Shown piece after piece: positions 9,001-16,147 of a stretch of 32,256 nucleotides of DNA; position 1 is the first letter of the stretch; the number at the start of each line of letters is the position of its first letter. A program made the translations under genes and the position numbers. Below the pieces are notes generated by a model. That model searched no databases and was not told the origin of the DNA. It saw only the letters and a program-made list of their open reading frames with translations. This DNA is from Tritrichomonas foetus (taxonomy: Eukaryota > Parabasalia > Tritrichomonadida > Tritrichomonadidae): contig MLAK01000884.1 of the NCBI GenBank assembly GCA_001839685.1, positions 18,898 to 51,153 of the forward strand, written 5' to 3'.

Positions 9001-11503
9001 TTTTGTCAAAGATTGTATCTTCACTGGTAATCATGGAGCTTCTGGCAGTGCTATTTATGTAGTTACTTCCCAAGGAACTAACGCACTAATGACAATTGAA
9101 AATAATATATTCCGTAATAATATAGTTGCATCTAGTTATGGACCTCGAGGTGTAGTTCATATTACAACAGTTTCTGCTATTATCAAAGGGGTGAATCAAT
9201 TTATCAATAACCAAGCAATTTATGAAACCTATGATCCTGAATCAATACCATCAGGAATGGAAGGAGCTTATGGTGGGTCATTATTTATTATTCAAGAAGA
9301 TGAGGAAGAATATACATTGCAAAATCAAGTATTTCAAGATAGTTACTCTTCCAATTTTGCTGGTGCATTTGGTTTCTTCTGTATCGATACAAATGTTGGT
9401 GCATATCAATTATTTGTTCACATCATAAACTGTACATTCACCAATTGCTCTTCAGGAACTCATGGAGGTGCACTCACTTGTGGTGTTTTAGATTGGAGGG
9501 GACAAACTTCTGGTGACAATGATGTAAGCTTAACTAATTGTAAATTTGTCAATTGCAAGTCTCCAGAAGGGGGTGCTCTTTATTTCCAAGATGGTACATA
9601 TGAAGGTGATGAAGAAACATATATATATAATTGTCTGTTTGATGGCTGTAGTGGTGCATCTGGCTCAGCTATATATTGTAGATCATATAAATTTGCTATG
9701 TACAATTCTACAATTCAAAACTCCCCACATTCTTCATCACCATCACATCAGTCTTTCCTTTATGTCAAATTAAATGAAGCAATGGTGAAACCAGTTATTG
9801 ATAACTGTTCATTTATAAACAACGAACAAAATATAGAATTTTACTCTCATCTTGACGTTGGAACATCTACATCAAACTCAATATCATTTCTTTCATGTTT
9901 GTTCTCCAAGAATAATCAACAATCAAATGGTGCAGATAGCATTTTAGAACTTCAATATATCCAATCAAATACTGTATTATTTGATTCTTGTATTTTTGAC
10001 CAAAATGGTGGTCAATGCTTAAGACAAGAATCTGGCACTTTCTGCAACACCAATCTGAAAAACTGTACATTTTCGAATAATCATGGTGGTGGAGGATGTG
10101 CTATTTATGTAATTGCATTTGGATCGAGAAAATCGTCTTTATTAGCTGACACCACTGCTATTATGACTATAGAAGAATGTACCTTTTCAGATAATACTGT
10201 TTCTTCAAGTTGGGGACCACGCGGAGCTGTTTATATTACAACTGTTGCTGCTGTTTTCAAAGGTGTTAACTATTTCATTAATAATAAAGCTATCTATGAT
10301 ACATATGATACCGAAACCGTACCAGGTCCATCACAAGGATCGAATGGTGGTTCCCTCTTCATTATACAAGAAACTGAAATTGAATATACAATTTCCAATA
10401 TAGTTTTTACTAATAGTTATTCATCTAATTATGGTGGTGCAATTGGCATATATTGTTTAGATGATGAAGCATCAATGGCAAAATTATTTATTCATATTAA
10501 GAATTGTACTTTCAATAACTGTTCTTCAACATTTGGTGGAAGTATTTCATGTTTAATTGAAGGATCCGTTGATGTTGTTGATTCAATATTTATTAATGGC
10601 AGTGCACAAAATGGAGGTGAAATTTATTGTTCAGATGATACGACAAATACACCATCATCACTTACTGTTAGATACTCGCGATTTACTCTTAGCAACGCAA
10701 TTTCTTCTGGTGGAGCAATTTATTGTAACTCTGGAAGTGTAATAATTCAGGCAAATAACTTTTCACAAACAGGTGCAAAGGCCAGAGGTTCGTGCGCTTA
10801 TATTGAAGTTGAAGGTGAAGCCAGAATTGGATATAATAATATTCATCTTGAAAAAGAATCAAATATAACTTCAATTCATTTCAAGAGCACTAATCCATCA
10901 TCAAAATTGGTTATTGCTGGTGGTTGCTATTCATCAACTCGAACAGATGGTGATTCTTCTGCAGATTTTATAACATATGAATCAACTGGTTCCCTCGAAT
11001 TCATTGGAAAACCATGTTTCCAAAGATCTAAAGAAGAATCAATCAACTTAATTGGTTCAAATATAGAACTCAGTGATGAGTATTTCAATTGTAACGAATG
11101 CACTGATTTAATTCCACCAGATCCAACACCAACAGCAATCGTTACAGTCACTTCTGACTCCAGTGAAAGCGGTGGGGATGGAGGTGATGGTTCACAAAGC
11201 GGTGGAAGTAAGAAGCTAAGTGGTGGTGCAATTTCCGGTATCGTTATCGCATGCCTTGTTTTGGTCGCAGCAATTATTATTCTTATCATCTTTTTCTTAC
11301 GAAGAAAAACTACAGATAATGAAGATGCTCGAAGCGAAGCAATCAGTCAAGAAGCTGATGATGATACATTTTCGTTCACCAATCAATCAGGGGCACCTTA
11401 CACTGATAATAAGCCCATATGGGGCGGTGGAACATCTGATATTGGTGAGGCAAGCCAAGTTGATGATCCATTCATGAAAGATTTTGAGGAGCAGGAACTT
11501 TAA
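3098..11503 (+). CDS. Giant Pmp-like beta-helix surface protein, type I membrane
   Basis: This 2801-residue protein starts with a hydrophobic signal peptide (residues 1 to about 17). It ends with a Ser/Gly-rich stalk, one membrane helix (about 2713-2736), a basic stop-transfer (RRK) and a cytoplasmic tail of about 65 residues. The ectodomain is full of the GG-A/S-I/L/F and F-x-x-N motifs typical of chlamydial polymorphic outer membrane protein (Pmp) repeats. Each rung pattern reads N-C-x-F followed by C or N, as in a right-handed parallel beta helix. Six long tandem units are marked by an acidic G-D-E-E-T motif (residues near 424, 771, 1120, 1467, 1821 and 2171), and a partial unit follows. 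Trichomonads carry a Pmp-like family thought to act at the cell surface, including in adherence; the exact role here is inference. The tail contains D-D-P-F-M-K-D-F, which could bind an endocytic adaptor. Many N-C-T/S sequons suggest heavy N-glycosylation. No gene symbol can be assigned. Confidence 0.85.
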   Translation: MILFFSLLSLCFSITSNENKGNQNTFNINHNQNFQSKKSLATCYEGPFSGYTVGQACYIFTGDSDVTSTNFIFTGNDEHYIEFQGKATITGSSVSTDNQITSSLIRFSSDVEINDFTVKNVVASSNSFGLLNFDSPTVSITDLKFTGTTKVTLFQGSVSQEFEFKDSTIKGLNGNDASDIFGLIHTNLLSTTKSDLVFTFTNINFIENKSPVFLTDSRLTINVLIDSCTFEKNQASTGCCAYMRTVTSTKSNYKITFKDNTFNENQNSARTSIIGGALYITTQETVFEGLNSFSGNEAQFEGDASSEEGAYGSSIYLTQNTLEKYTLIGLIFENDHSSHNGGSIFIYGKDDKSGSNKYPVVIQDCVFTNCYADNNGGAICSGMATTSGIGKGNNDVEIDNCTFTKCRAAFGGALYFEVGSEEGDEETKISNCVFDSNIGGYGSSIYCKSYGFILTESKITNSEKYGSRRDESFLYVYMAFSDRTPYIQDCNFTNNFQTITFISKDPVATSDSSIVSFTNCIFENNDLTLDSIGLLDLSIVSSRTLKITSCTFNKNKGACIKAANSICTAIVSKCIFNGNQGTQGCAIYIDISISSSDKLTIDNCLFTDNIVSVKDTGRASGIVHASTKSVKFTGVNTFIGNSAIYDGSALENPTNDNCAYGGSVFLEHSSTDIFVLSNLIIKDSYSTHYGGGIGLFNEDSKSDIPVYVSIENCTFENCSAGVHGGAFTSGVMNAGIGEKDNDVQFKFCNFYGCNAKEGAGIYVQDGTEDGDEETILYNCLFDACTGSIGTCIYCRSYKFEMHNTIIQNCNVSTHGVSESCIYVKLNEAGMKPFIENCTFTRNEQHVEFYSLLDDDSALDNSIEFKKCKFNLNNALTNGADSILDLQYIYSGEVYFDDCRFEENGGQALKQETDSVCNTYIRNCVFYNNKGGSGCAIYVATTKDDIFVTIENCLFSSNIATSTYGPRGSVFVSTKSIIFKGINTFNSNENIYDTMVPEEIPSGSEASHGGSLSILQEVDSEFILRDLVFMSSKSSHYGGALSVFCPDKERDENGLFFNIENCTFSSCTAGIYGGAISIGLLQHNGKHLFDNDIKISNCLFTKCNATNGGALFFPDGDEIGDEETIIYNCTFDACEGTNGSSIYVRSYKFEMHHSIIKNSIKVGTQHQSCIYGNLNEANVNPVINNCSFFNNDQNIEFHSKNISGSAANSVVFSNCFFHQNNQVTNGADSILELKYIQSDLVKFDSCIFDNNYGCTIRLESGSFCSTSLFNCTFCNNYGQNGCSLYLMSTSSAQTLFVIEDCTFKNNTVVSSWGPRGTIYMSTIDVDFKGINYFIDNKCIYETYDDPGDPGSGIGSYGGSIFIIQGDEKEHTISNLVFQNSYSTQYGGAIGMFAEDTESGPTELFFHFINITFDNCTSGLRGGALTCGTFSRVSSESDNDIKMTNCTFLKCHSLSGGALYFQDGTEEGDEETYLYNCLFDGCTGTNGSSIYCRSYKFEMHDSIIQNSIPYSSSSSSKGTFLYCNLNEANVQPLLRNCTFYNNEQNFEFSCILDDGAINHNSISFEGCNFLQNNKDSNGADTVFDLSKILTETLTFTNCLFESNGGRCLSQDSSNYCNTLIQNCIFSKNHGGDGCGLYFRQNSIEGIHYTIHNSTFIDNICQSSNNPRGVIFAHTASTKFTGINYFINNQVIYEEYEGQPTPGRNEGAYGGSLFLYQDSVEEYTLSNLVFINSYSTHYGGALGILCMDNSSTAIEIPNFINLENCTFINCSSKVQGGAFTTSTVNFGGRTQNDNDVKLSFCTFINCSSSEGGGVYFQDGTEEGDEETYIHHCTFDGCGGTTGTSIHCRSYKFEMYDTIIKNSVHTSSPTHQSCLYIKLNEGNIKPIIQNCTFLNNEQNIDFYSQLDDGTSSTNSISFIKCLFSKNNQVSNGADSILELQYIQSGEVHFEQCTFDQNGGQCLKQESGTTCATFVKDCIFTGNHGASGSAIYVVTSQGTNALMTIENNIFRNNIVASSYGPRGVVHITTVSAIIKGVNQFINNQAIYETYDPESIPSGMEGAYGGSLFIIQEDEEEYTLQNQVFQDSYSSNFAGAFGFFCIDTNVGAYQLFVHIINCTFTNCSSGTHGGALTCGVLDWRGQTSGDNDVSLTNCKFVNCKSPEGGALYFQDGTYEGDEETYIYNCLFDGCSGASGSAIYCRSYKFAMYNSTIQNSPHSSSPSHQSFLYVKLNEAMVKPVIDNCSFINNEQNIEFYSHLDVGTSTSNSISFLSCLFSKNNQQSNGADSILELQYIQSNTVLFDSCIFDQNGGQCLRQESGTFCNTNLKNCTFSNNHGGGGCAIYVIAFGSRKSSLLADTTAIMTIEECTFSDNTVSSSWGPRGAVYITTVAAVFKGVNYFINNKAIYDTYDTETVPGPSQGSNGGSLFIIQETEIEYTISNIVFTNSYSSNYGGAIGIYCLDDEASMAKLFIHIKNCTFNNCSSTFGGSISCLIEGSVDVVDSIFINGSAQNGGEIYCSDDTTNTPSSLTVRYSRFTLSNAISSGGAIYCNSGSVIIQANNFSQTGAKARGSCAYIEVEGEARIGYNNIHLEKESNITSIHFKSTNPSSKLVIAGGCYSSTRTDGDSSADFITYESTGSLEFIGKPCFQRSKEESINLIGSNIELSDEYFNCNECTDLIPPDPTPTAIVTVTSDSSESGGDGGDGSQSGGSKKLSGGAISGIVIACLVLVAAIIILIIFFLRRKTTDNEDARSEAISQEADDDTFSFTNQSGAPYTDNKPIWGGGTSDIGEASQVDDPFMKDFEEQEL
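3900..10560 (+). repeat. Tandem in-gene repeats of about 1.05 kb, six units plus partial
   Basis: The codons for the conserved G-D-E-E-T motif (first base of its Asp codon) recur at 4367, 5408, 6455, 7496, 8558 and 9608. The periods are 1041, 1047, 1041, 1062 and 1050 bp, all multiples of three. Within each unit the order is constant: GG-rich strands, the acidic motif, YNCxFD.C, C-R-S-Y-K-F-x-M, N-E-A/G-N-x-K-P, N-G-A-D-S-I-L-E-L, then a Gly-Pro-Arg-Gly-rich part (SSYGPRG, SSWGPRG). Units 4 and 5 are identical over at least 42 bp around the acidic motif (7470-7511 and 8531-8572), which points to recent duplication or gene conversion. Unit boundaries are approximate. Confidence 0.85.
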
Positions 11504-11647
11504 TTTTCTCAAAAAAAACAACATAAAATATTTCGGACTCTAGACTTAAAAAATTCATTTTAAAACTTCTTTCTTTGCTTATTACTCTTTAAATATTTAA
11601 GAATCACAATTAAGTTAAAATACATAACACTTTTATAAAAACAAATA

Positions 11648-14236
11648 TCAAAAGAATCCTTCACTATCGATACTTTCACTTTCTGATACAGTTTGGCTAT
11701 ATTTACCCAACTCTGGCGATGGTTTAGGGCTTTTCTCAAGAATTACTGGACAATTGGATATTTTACAAAGATTCTGGCTGTCTTTGATATTCACAGAATT
11801 ACCAGTATCTATTGTTAATTTTTTTGGTGTTTCTTTATCACTCTGTGGTGAATCATTATTGGAATAATATTCACTATAGTTTTTATCAGAATCATAATAA
11901 GAATCTGGAGAGCCAATAGTTTTTGAGTGTTGTTGATTTTCAGTATCTATATTTATATTTTGTACAATTTCAATGTTTTGATTATTTAATTCTGTTGGTG
12001 CTTTATAAGTTTCAGAACGTTGTTTGTTCAATTCTGAATTTTGACCTTTATTTAGACTTTGATTGACTTCATGTTCGACATTTTGTCCTTTTTCTCGTGT
12101 ATCAAATTTAGATTCTACTTTAGGCTGATCTTGAAGAGTGGTATTTTCTTGAACATTAATATTTTCTTTAATTGATGATCCTGTTGCTTGATTGGTTGTC
12201 ATGTTTTGTTTTTTATTTTCCAAAGTTTCATTTTTCATATTTTCTACTTCTGTCATATTCAATTCAGTTAATTTGGTTATAAATTTAATTTTATTTTCAT
12301 TAACATGGTCGATGATATTCATTCCAGCAGATTCACTTTCTACATTTTTTACTTCATTATCAGAACTTGATCTTACTTTACTTTCCTTTTTATCAACTTG
12401 AACAAAACTATCATCTGACACAAACATGGTTGGAATAATTGTATCTGTTTTATTCTCATCATTTGTCATTGACAACTTTTCTGTTTTTACATTTTGATAG
12501 AATTTTGAATGTGATATTTTCCCTTTATCATCAACATTATTAGATGTATTAATTTTGATACCAATTTCCATTAATAATTCCTTTTCTTCTCTCTCAAGTT
12601 TTTCTAATTTTGTTTCACCATTTGCATCTCTCACATCATCTGTTATACTTTTATACATTTTTAGATTCGAATTCCGATATGATTTTAACCTCGGATTTGG
12701 AGGTGGTTTCGGATTTATCTTCAGTGCAATCGATGAAGATGTGTCAGAATCAGAAGTATTCGAAACAGATGAAGATGAACCAGGTTCAATCATGTGAATA
12801 TAATATTCGGAATCGAAATTCATTCCTTTACAAAAAAGATTTTGATTTTCTTTTTGTTTGGATGATGAAATTTTATTTCTTAAACGTGGATTAACTAGTT
12901 CATTATCTTTTTTTTCTCTCCCAGGCGATTTAATATTGAATTTTTTATCTAACTTAGATTTCTTGTTATTTATATCTTTCATTAAAAGTTCTAGTTTTGA
13001 TAAATTTTTCGTAGATGAGCTTTTTATATTTGCATCATCAGAAATAGATGTATCTAACAATGAAGTTGAAACAGAAGTTGATGATAAACTTAAATCATGT
13101 GAATACTTAGATTGTTTTCCCGACTTTCGATTATTTTTGGATTTTTCTTTTGAGTTCAGTTTTGATTTTGAATTGGATTTAAAATTCGAATTTGAATTAG
13201 TTTTAAATTCTATATCAGGTTTCTTTCCTTCATTGTTGAATCTGACAATCAACCTTTTATTTCGAAAACTAATCCCATTCATTGATTTAACAGCCAGCAT
13301 TGCATCATTTCTATTTTTAAAAGTAATTGTAGAGTATGAAGTATGTGTTTCAATTTTTTCAATTTTTCCGAATTGATGAAACATTGATCGAATTTCTGAA
13401 GCCTTTACTGGATAATTAAAATATCCAATCACTAAAGTTGTATCTCTTACTCTTTCATATTCTTTCAAAAGTTCTTGAATTTCTGGCATTTCATCAATTT
13501 CTTCTTGTGTTTGAGGAAATTTTATCTCTTCTAATTCATTATATTCAACTTTCATTTGTTTTCGAAGATCAATTTGTTTGATGATTTTATTTCTCAGCTT
13601 TTCAATCTTTTTTCTTTGTTTCTTAACATCTGAAGGAAACGTTGAAAGCCTAAATACATCAATTTGATTTTGAATTGAATCAATATCTAATTTAGTTTTT
13701 ATTACAGCTTCTCTTTCAACCCGCAAAAGTTCTCTTTCATTAATGACACTTTCTAAAAGAACTTTTAAAGCGTTGTCATTTGTCATGTTGGATAAATTCT
13801 TAGCTTCAAGTTTCATATTAGATTCCGCACGTTTTGCTTTCAATAAATCATCTGTTTCATAATGTGTCATTTCATCATATGTATACAGCCTTTTATCTGG
13901 TGCATAAACTTGATTATACATTACGTATTTTTTATCTCTGTCTAAAAGCAAGCGTTCAAGATCTGTTCTTTGTTGTCGTAGTGGAATTATTTCACTTTTT
14001 AAATCTGCAATCTCTTTTGACAATTTTATAAACTGATCCCGAAGTGTTTGAGGGTCCTCAAATTCACTTGGAGGACGACTCGCACATTTGATGCTCAATG
14101 ACGAACTTTTTGGTTGATTATTATTAGAATTTGACGAAATCGGTCGATGAATAATAATTTCGCGTCGTGAATCACTTTGTTTATATGTTCGCCAGTCGGC
14201 ATCATGCGCCGTCTGAAAAGAAAAACGGCTTTTCAT
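11648..14236 (-). CDS. RRM and coiled-coil protein with long disordered tail
   Basis: This 862-residue protein is encoded from the first ATG after an in-frame TAA about 20 nt upstream. Residues about 60-250 are charged and heptad-like (a predicted coiled coil). Residues about 266-340 form a recognisable RNA recognition motif: an RNP2-like LVIGYF strand, the loop and helix S-E-I-R-S-M-F-H-Q-F-G, an RNP1-like YSTITFKN strand, A-V-K-S-M-N-G and a final K-R-L-I-V-R-F strand. The remaining 500 or so residues are Ser/Asn/Lys/Glu-rich and probably disordered. An RNA-binding role is well supported by the RRM; the RNA target and process are unknown. The gene converges with the surface protein gene (144 nt between stops) and diverges from the coiled-coil gene at 14515. 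No canonical Initiator pentamer is seen close to this ATG. Confidence 0.75.
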   Translation of the reverse strand: MKSRFSFQTAHDADWRTYKQSDSRREIIIHRPISSNSNNNQPKSSSLSIKCASRPPSEFEDPQTLRDQFIKLSKEIADLKSEIIPLRQQRTDLERLLLDRDKKYVMYNQVYAPDKRLYTYDEMTHYETDDLLKAKRAESNMKLEAKNLSNMTNDNALKVLLESVINERELLRVEREAVIKTKLDIDSIQNQIDVFRLSTFPSDVKKQRKKIEKLRNKIIKQIDLRKQMKVEYNELEEIKFPQTQEEIDEMPEIQELLKEYERVRDTTLVIGYFNYPVKASEIRSMFHQFGKIEKIETHTSYSTITFKNRNDAMLAVKSMNGISFRNKRLIVRFNNEGKKPDIEFKTNSNSNFKSNSKSKLNSKEKSKNNRKSGKQSKYSHDLSLSSTSVSTSLLDTSISDDANIKSSSTKNLSKLELLMKDINNKKSKLDKKFNIKSPGREKKDNELVNPRLRNKISSSKQKENQNLFCKGMNFDSEYYIHMIEPGSSSSVSNTSDSDTSSSIALKINPKPPPNPRLKSYRNSNLKMYKSITDDVRDANGETKLEKLEREEKELLMEIGIKINTSNNVDDKGKISHSKFYQNVKTEKLSMTNDENKTDTIIPTMFVSDDSFVQVDKKESKVRSSSDNEVKNVESESAGMNIIDHVNENKIKFITKLTELNMTEVENMKNETLENKKQNMTTNQATGSSIKENINVQENTTLQDQPKVESKFDTREKGQNVEHEVNQSLNKGQNSELNKQRSETYKAPTELNNQNIEIVQNINIDTENQQHSKTIGSPDSYYDSDKNYSEYYSNNDSPQSDKETPKKLTIDTGNSVNIKDSQNLCKISNCPVILEKSPKPSPELGKYSQTVSESESIDSEGFF

Positions 14237-14514
14237 TCCATTCAGCGAGATTTATTGTATACGTTTATTATTCGTTTAAGAAAGAGATTGAATTCAATTT
14301 TCCCATATCAATTTGATAGATATGAGCCATTTATTTATTGAAAACATACAAATTTATTTCTTCGTATATTTGGTCATAATCAATGTTTTCTTACAACTTT
14401 TTCCTTGTTTATATGGTTTGATAATTCAATGGCTCTCACATAATTTCTTAGAATTGTAAAAATGTCACGTCATTAATTATCAAAAAGTTAAATTTAAAAA
14501 TTTCATTGGTTTCA
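14237..14514. promoter_or_regulatory. Divergent promoter spacer
   Basis: These 278 bases separate two divergent starts (minus at 14236, plus at 14515), so both promoters must lie here unless they extend into the genes. The plus side has a good Initiator match. The minus side has none near its ATG. Confidence 0.5.
14503..14507 (+). promoter_or_regulatory. Candidate Initiator (TCATT)
   Basis: TCATT matches TCA(+1)YW, with A(+1) at 14505, exactly 10 nt before the ATG at 14515. It overlaps the alternative TTG codon at 14506. Transcription from here would leave TTG almost at the 5' end, so the site favours ATG 14515 as the true start. Confidence 0.5.
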
Positions 14515-15612
14515 ATGGAGGAAGAAGATTATTCGTTTTCTCCAGAAGAACCGCAGCAACCACAATCACCAACACTGTTGCATCGCTCACCAAGATCTCC
14601 TCGAACGCCCCGCTCACATCGATCACCGAAGGTTCGACAGCCTCTCGTTTTAACCGAAGATGATCTGGAAATAGTTAATTTTTGGGCCGACCAAGCGATT
14701 TTTCATGACGATGATCTTTCACATTGTGAAATAGATATTCTTCCTAAGGTCATTCTTCAAATTAAAACACTCAGGGATTCATTTCTTGTCAATACTCAAA
14801 TAGATGAATCGCATTTAGCTGATTTGGCCTTAGAAAAGGCCAAAAAAGTTCACCAAAATTTACTAGTCAAAAGTGCATCGGTTTCCCTCAGAAATGATTT
14901 GAAAAAACGTCTCAAAAAGTCTAACGAAAAATATGAAAAAACATTGGAAATAATTCAGAATCAAGAAAAAAATATGTGCCTTCTTTTTGATGAACAAAAA
15001 AAGCAACTTGAACAGAAACAAAATGAAGAAATTGACAATTTGGAAAATGAATGGAATTCGTCTGTCAAAATTCGATCATATAATCGAACTTCTCCGCTTT
15101 TGAGAGAATTGAAACGACAAGCTGCTTGTTTGCTTGCTGATAAAAACTTTGACGAGTCAAGAAACGTTCAAAAGAGAGCCGAAATTATGGAAAAAGAAGA
15201 AATTTATAAAAATCATCTAGAAATGCAGAAAAATTATGAAGAACAATTAAAAATGTTACTAAAAAAGCATAAAGAAGAATCCAGAATCCTCCAAAAAAAT
15301 CAGGAAGCTAAAAAAAATCAACACGAAAAAGCCAAAGAAGCTGAAATTGAAATTCACACAAAAATCATTGAAAAAATCCAAAGAGAAATAAATGAAACGA
15401 AAAACTACGAAAAAGTTTGGTCATTGAAACATAGAAATGATATGGCAAAAACTTTACCGGTGATTTTGACAGATCCTTCTACAAGAAAGAAAACAATTAC
15501 ACCTGGTGAATTTGCAGAAATAAAACTTCCGCCATTGAACACAGGAAAACTAGCAAAAAAGACTTTTCGGTCTACTCAAAGATTTTATGATTTTAATAAG
15601 ACTTACACGTAA
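14515..15612 (+). CDS. Coiled-coil protein with S/T-P-rich head
   Basis: The start is placed at ATG 14515 (MEEEDYS), not at the in-frame TTG 9 nt earlier, giving 365 residues. The head (about residues 10-45) is Pro/Ser/Arg-rich, with a cluster of S-P and T-P sites followed by basic residues (SPRSPRTPRS, HRSPKV). Such sites suit CDK- or MAPK-type kinases. A more ordered acidic part follows (about 45-110). Residues about 115-305 are a long charged coiled coil rich in Lys, Glu and Gln. It includes a segment with SPLLRELKRQ and ADKNFDESRNVQKRAE, which separates two coiled stretches. The tail is basic (TGKLAKKTFRSTQRF). I do not recognise a named family. A cytoskeletal or scaffold role is possible but unproven. 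Confidence 0.75.
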   Translation: MEEEDYSFSPEEPQQPQSPTLLHRSPRSPRTPRSHRSPKVRQPLVLTEDDLEIVNFWADQAIFHDDDLSHCEIDILPKVILQIKTLRDSFLVNTQIDESHLADLALEKAKKVHQNLLVKSASVSLRNDLKKRLKKSNEKYEKTLEIIQNQEKNMCLLFDEQKKQLEQKQNEEIDNLENEWNSSVKIRSYNRTSPLLRELKRQAACLLADKNFDESRNVQKRAEIMEKEEIYKNHLEMQKNYEEQLKMLLKKHKEESRILQKNQEAKKNQHEKAKEAEIEIHTKIIEKIQREINETKNYEKVWSLKHRNDMAKTLPVILTDPSTRKKTITPGEFAEIKLPPLNTGKLAKKTFRSTQRFYDFNKTYT

Positions 15613-16147
15613 TTACGAATTTTATCTTTCTGGACATTTTGAAAAGGATTAGCCTTATTCATATAGATAGAGAGAATTCCGCATCTAAAAAAATGTTTAT
15701 TAATATTAAATATTATATCAAACCAGATTTGGATTATTAAGTAAACTTTCCTCGGATTTTTATTTTATTTTAAATATTTTTAACATAAAATATTTTATTA
15801 AGATGTTTAGATTGTCATTATCATGAATTATAAGAATATTTTAAACTGTTCATAGCTTTTTGAATAAATCTTGTCCATTTATAACTCGATTACCAAAAAT
15901 AAAATGTAATCAGATTTCCGGGAAAGTGACTTGAATCATCTCAACTATTGGTGAAAATAGTCAAATATTGTAATGGATTCGATGGATTAAAATGCCTTGT
16001 TAATTTACCAAATATTTGGAGGATTGCAGAATGACAGGTTGTACGTTAAGAATACTCATTTGAATTCAATTGAAAAAATGCCAACTATTTATTGTGAAAA
16101 AATTCTGAGAAGAAAAATACTTGTCAAAATTATAAAATATCATTTTT
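15613..16147. other. Intergenic spacer, nothing recognised
   Basis: These 535 AT-rich bases lie between two plus-strand genes. No ORF, RNA gene or strong repeat was seen. It should contain the 3' end of the coiled-coil gene and the promoter of the next gene, including the Initiator at 16140. Confidence 0.6.
16140..16144 (+). promoter_or_regulatory. Candidate Initiator (TCATT)
   Basis: TCATT with A(+1) at 16142 lies 6 nt before the ATG at 16148. It matches TCA(+1)YW and would give a very short 5' UTR. Confidence 0.45.

Noticed and set aside
7458..9773. Several out-of-frame plus-strand ORFs of 60-116 codons in the surface protein gene
   Set aside because: They recur at equivalent places in each repeat unit because the underlying DNA is repeated; they are shadows of the main frame.
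3900..10560. Possible CRISPR-like or minisatellite array, because of the regular repeats
   Set aside because: The periods are about 1 kb, in frame and protein-coding; the repeats are domain repeats in one protein.
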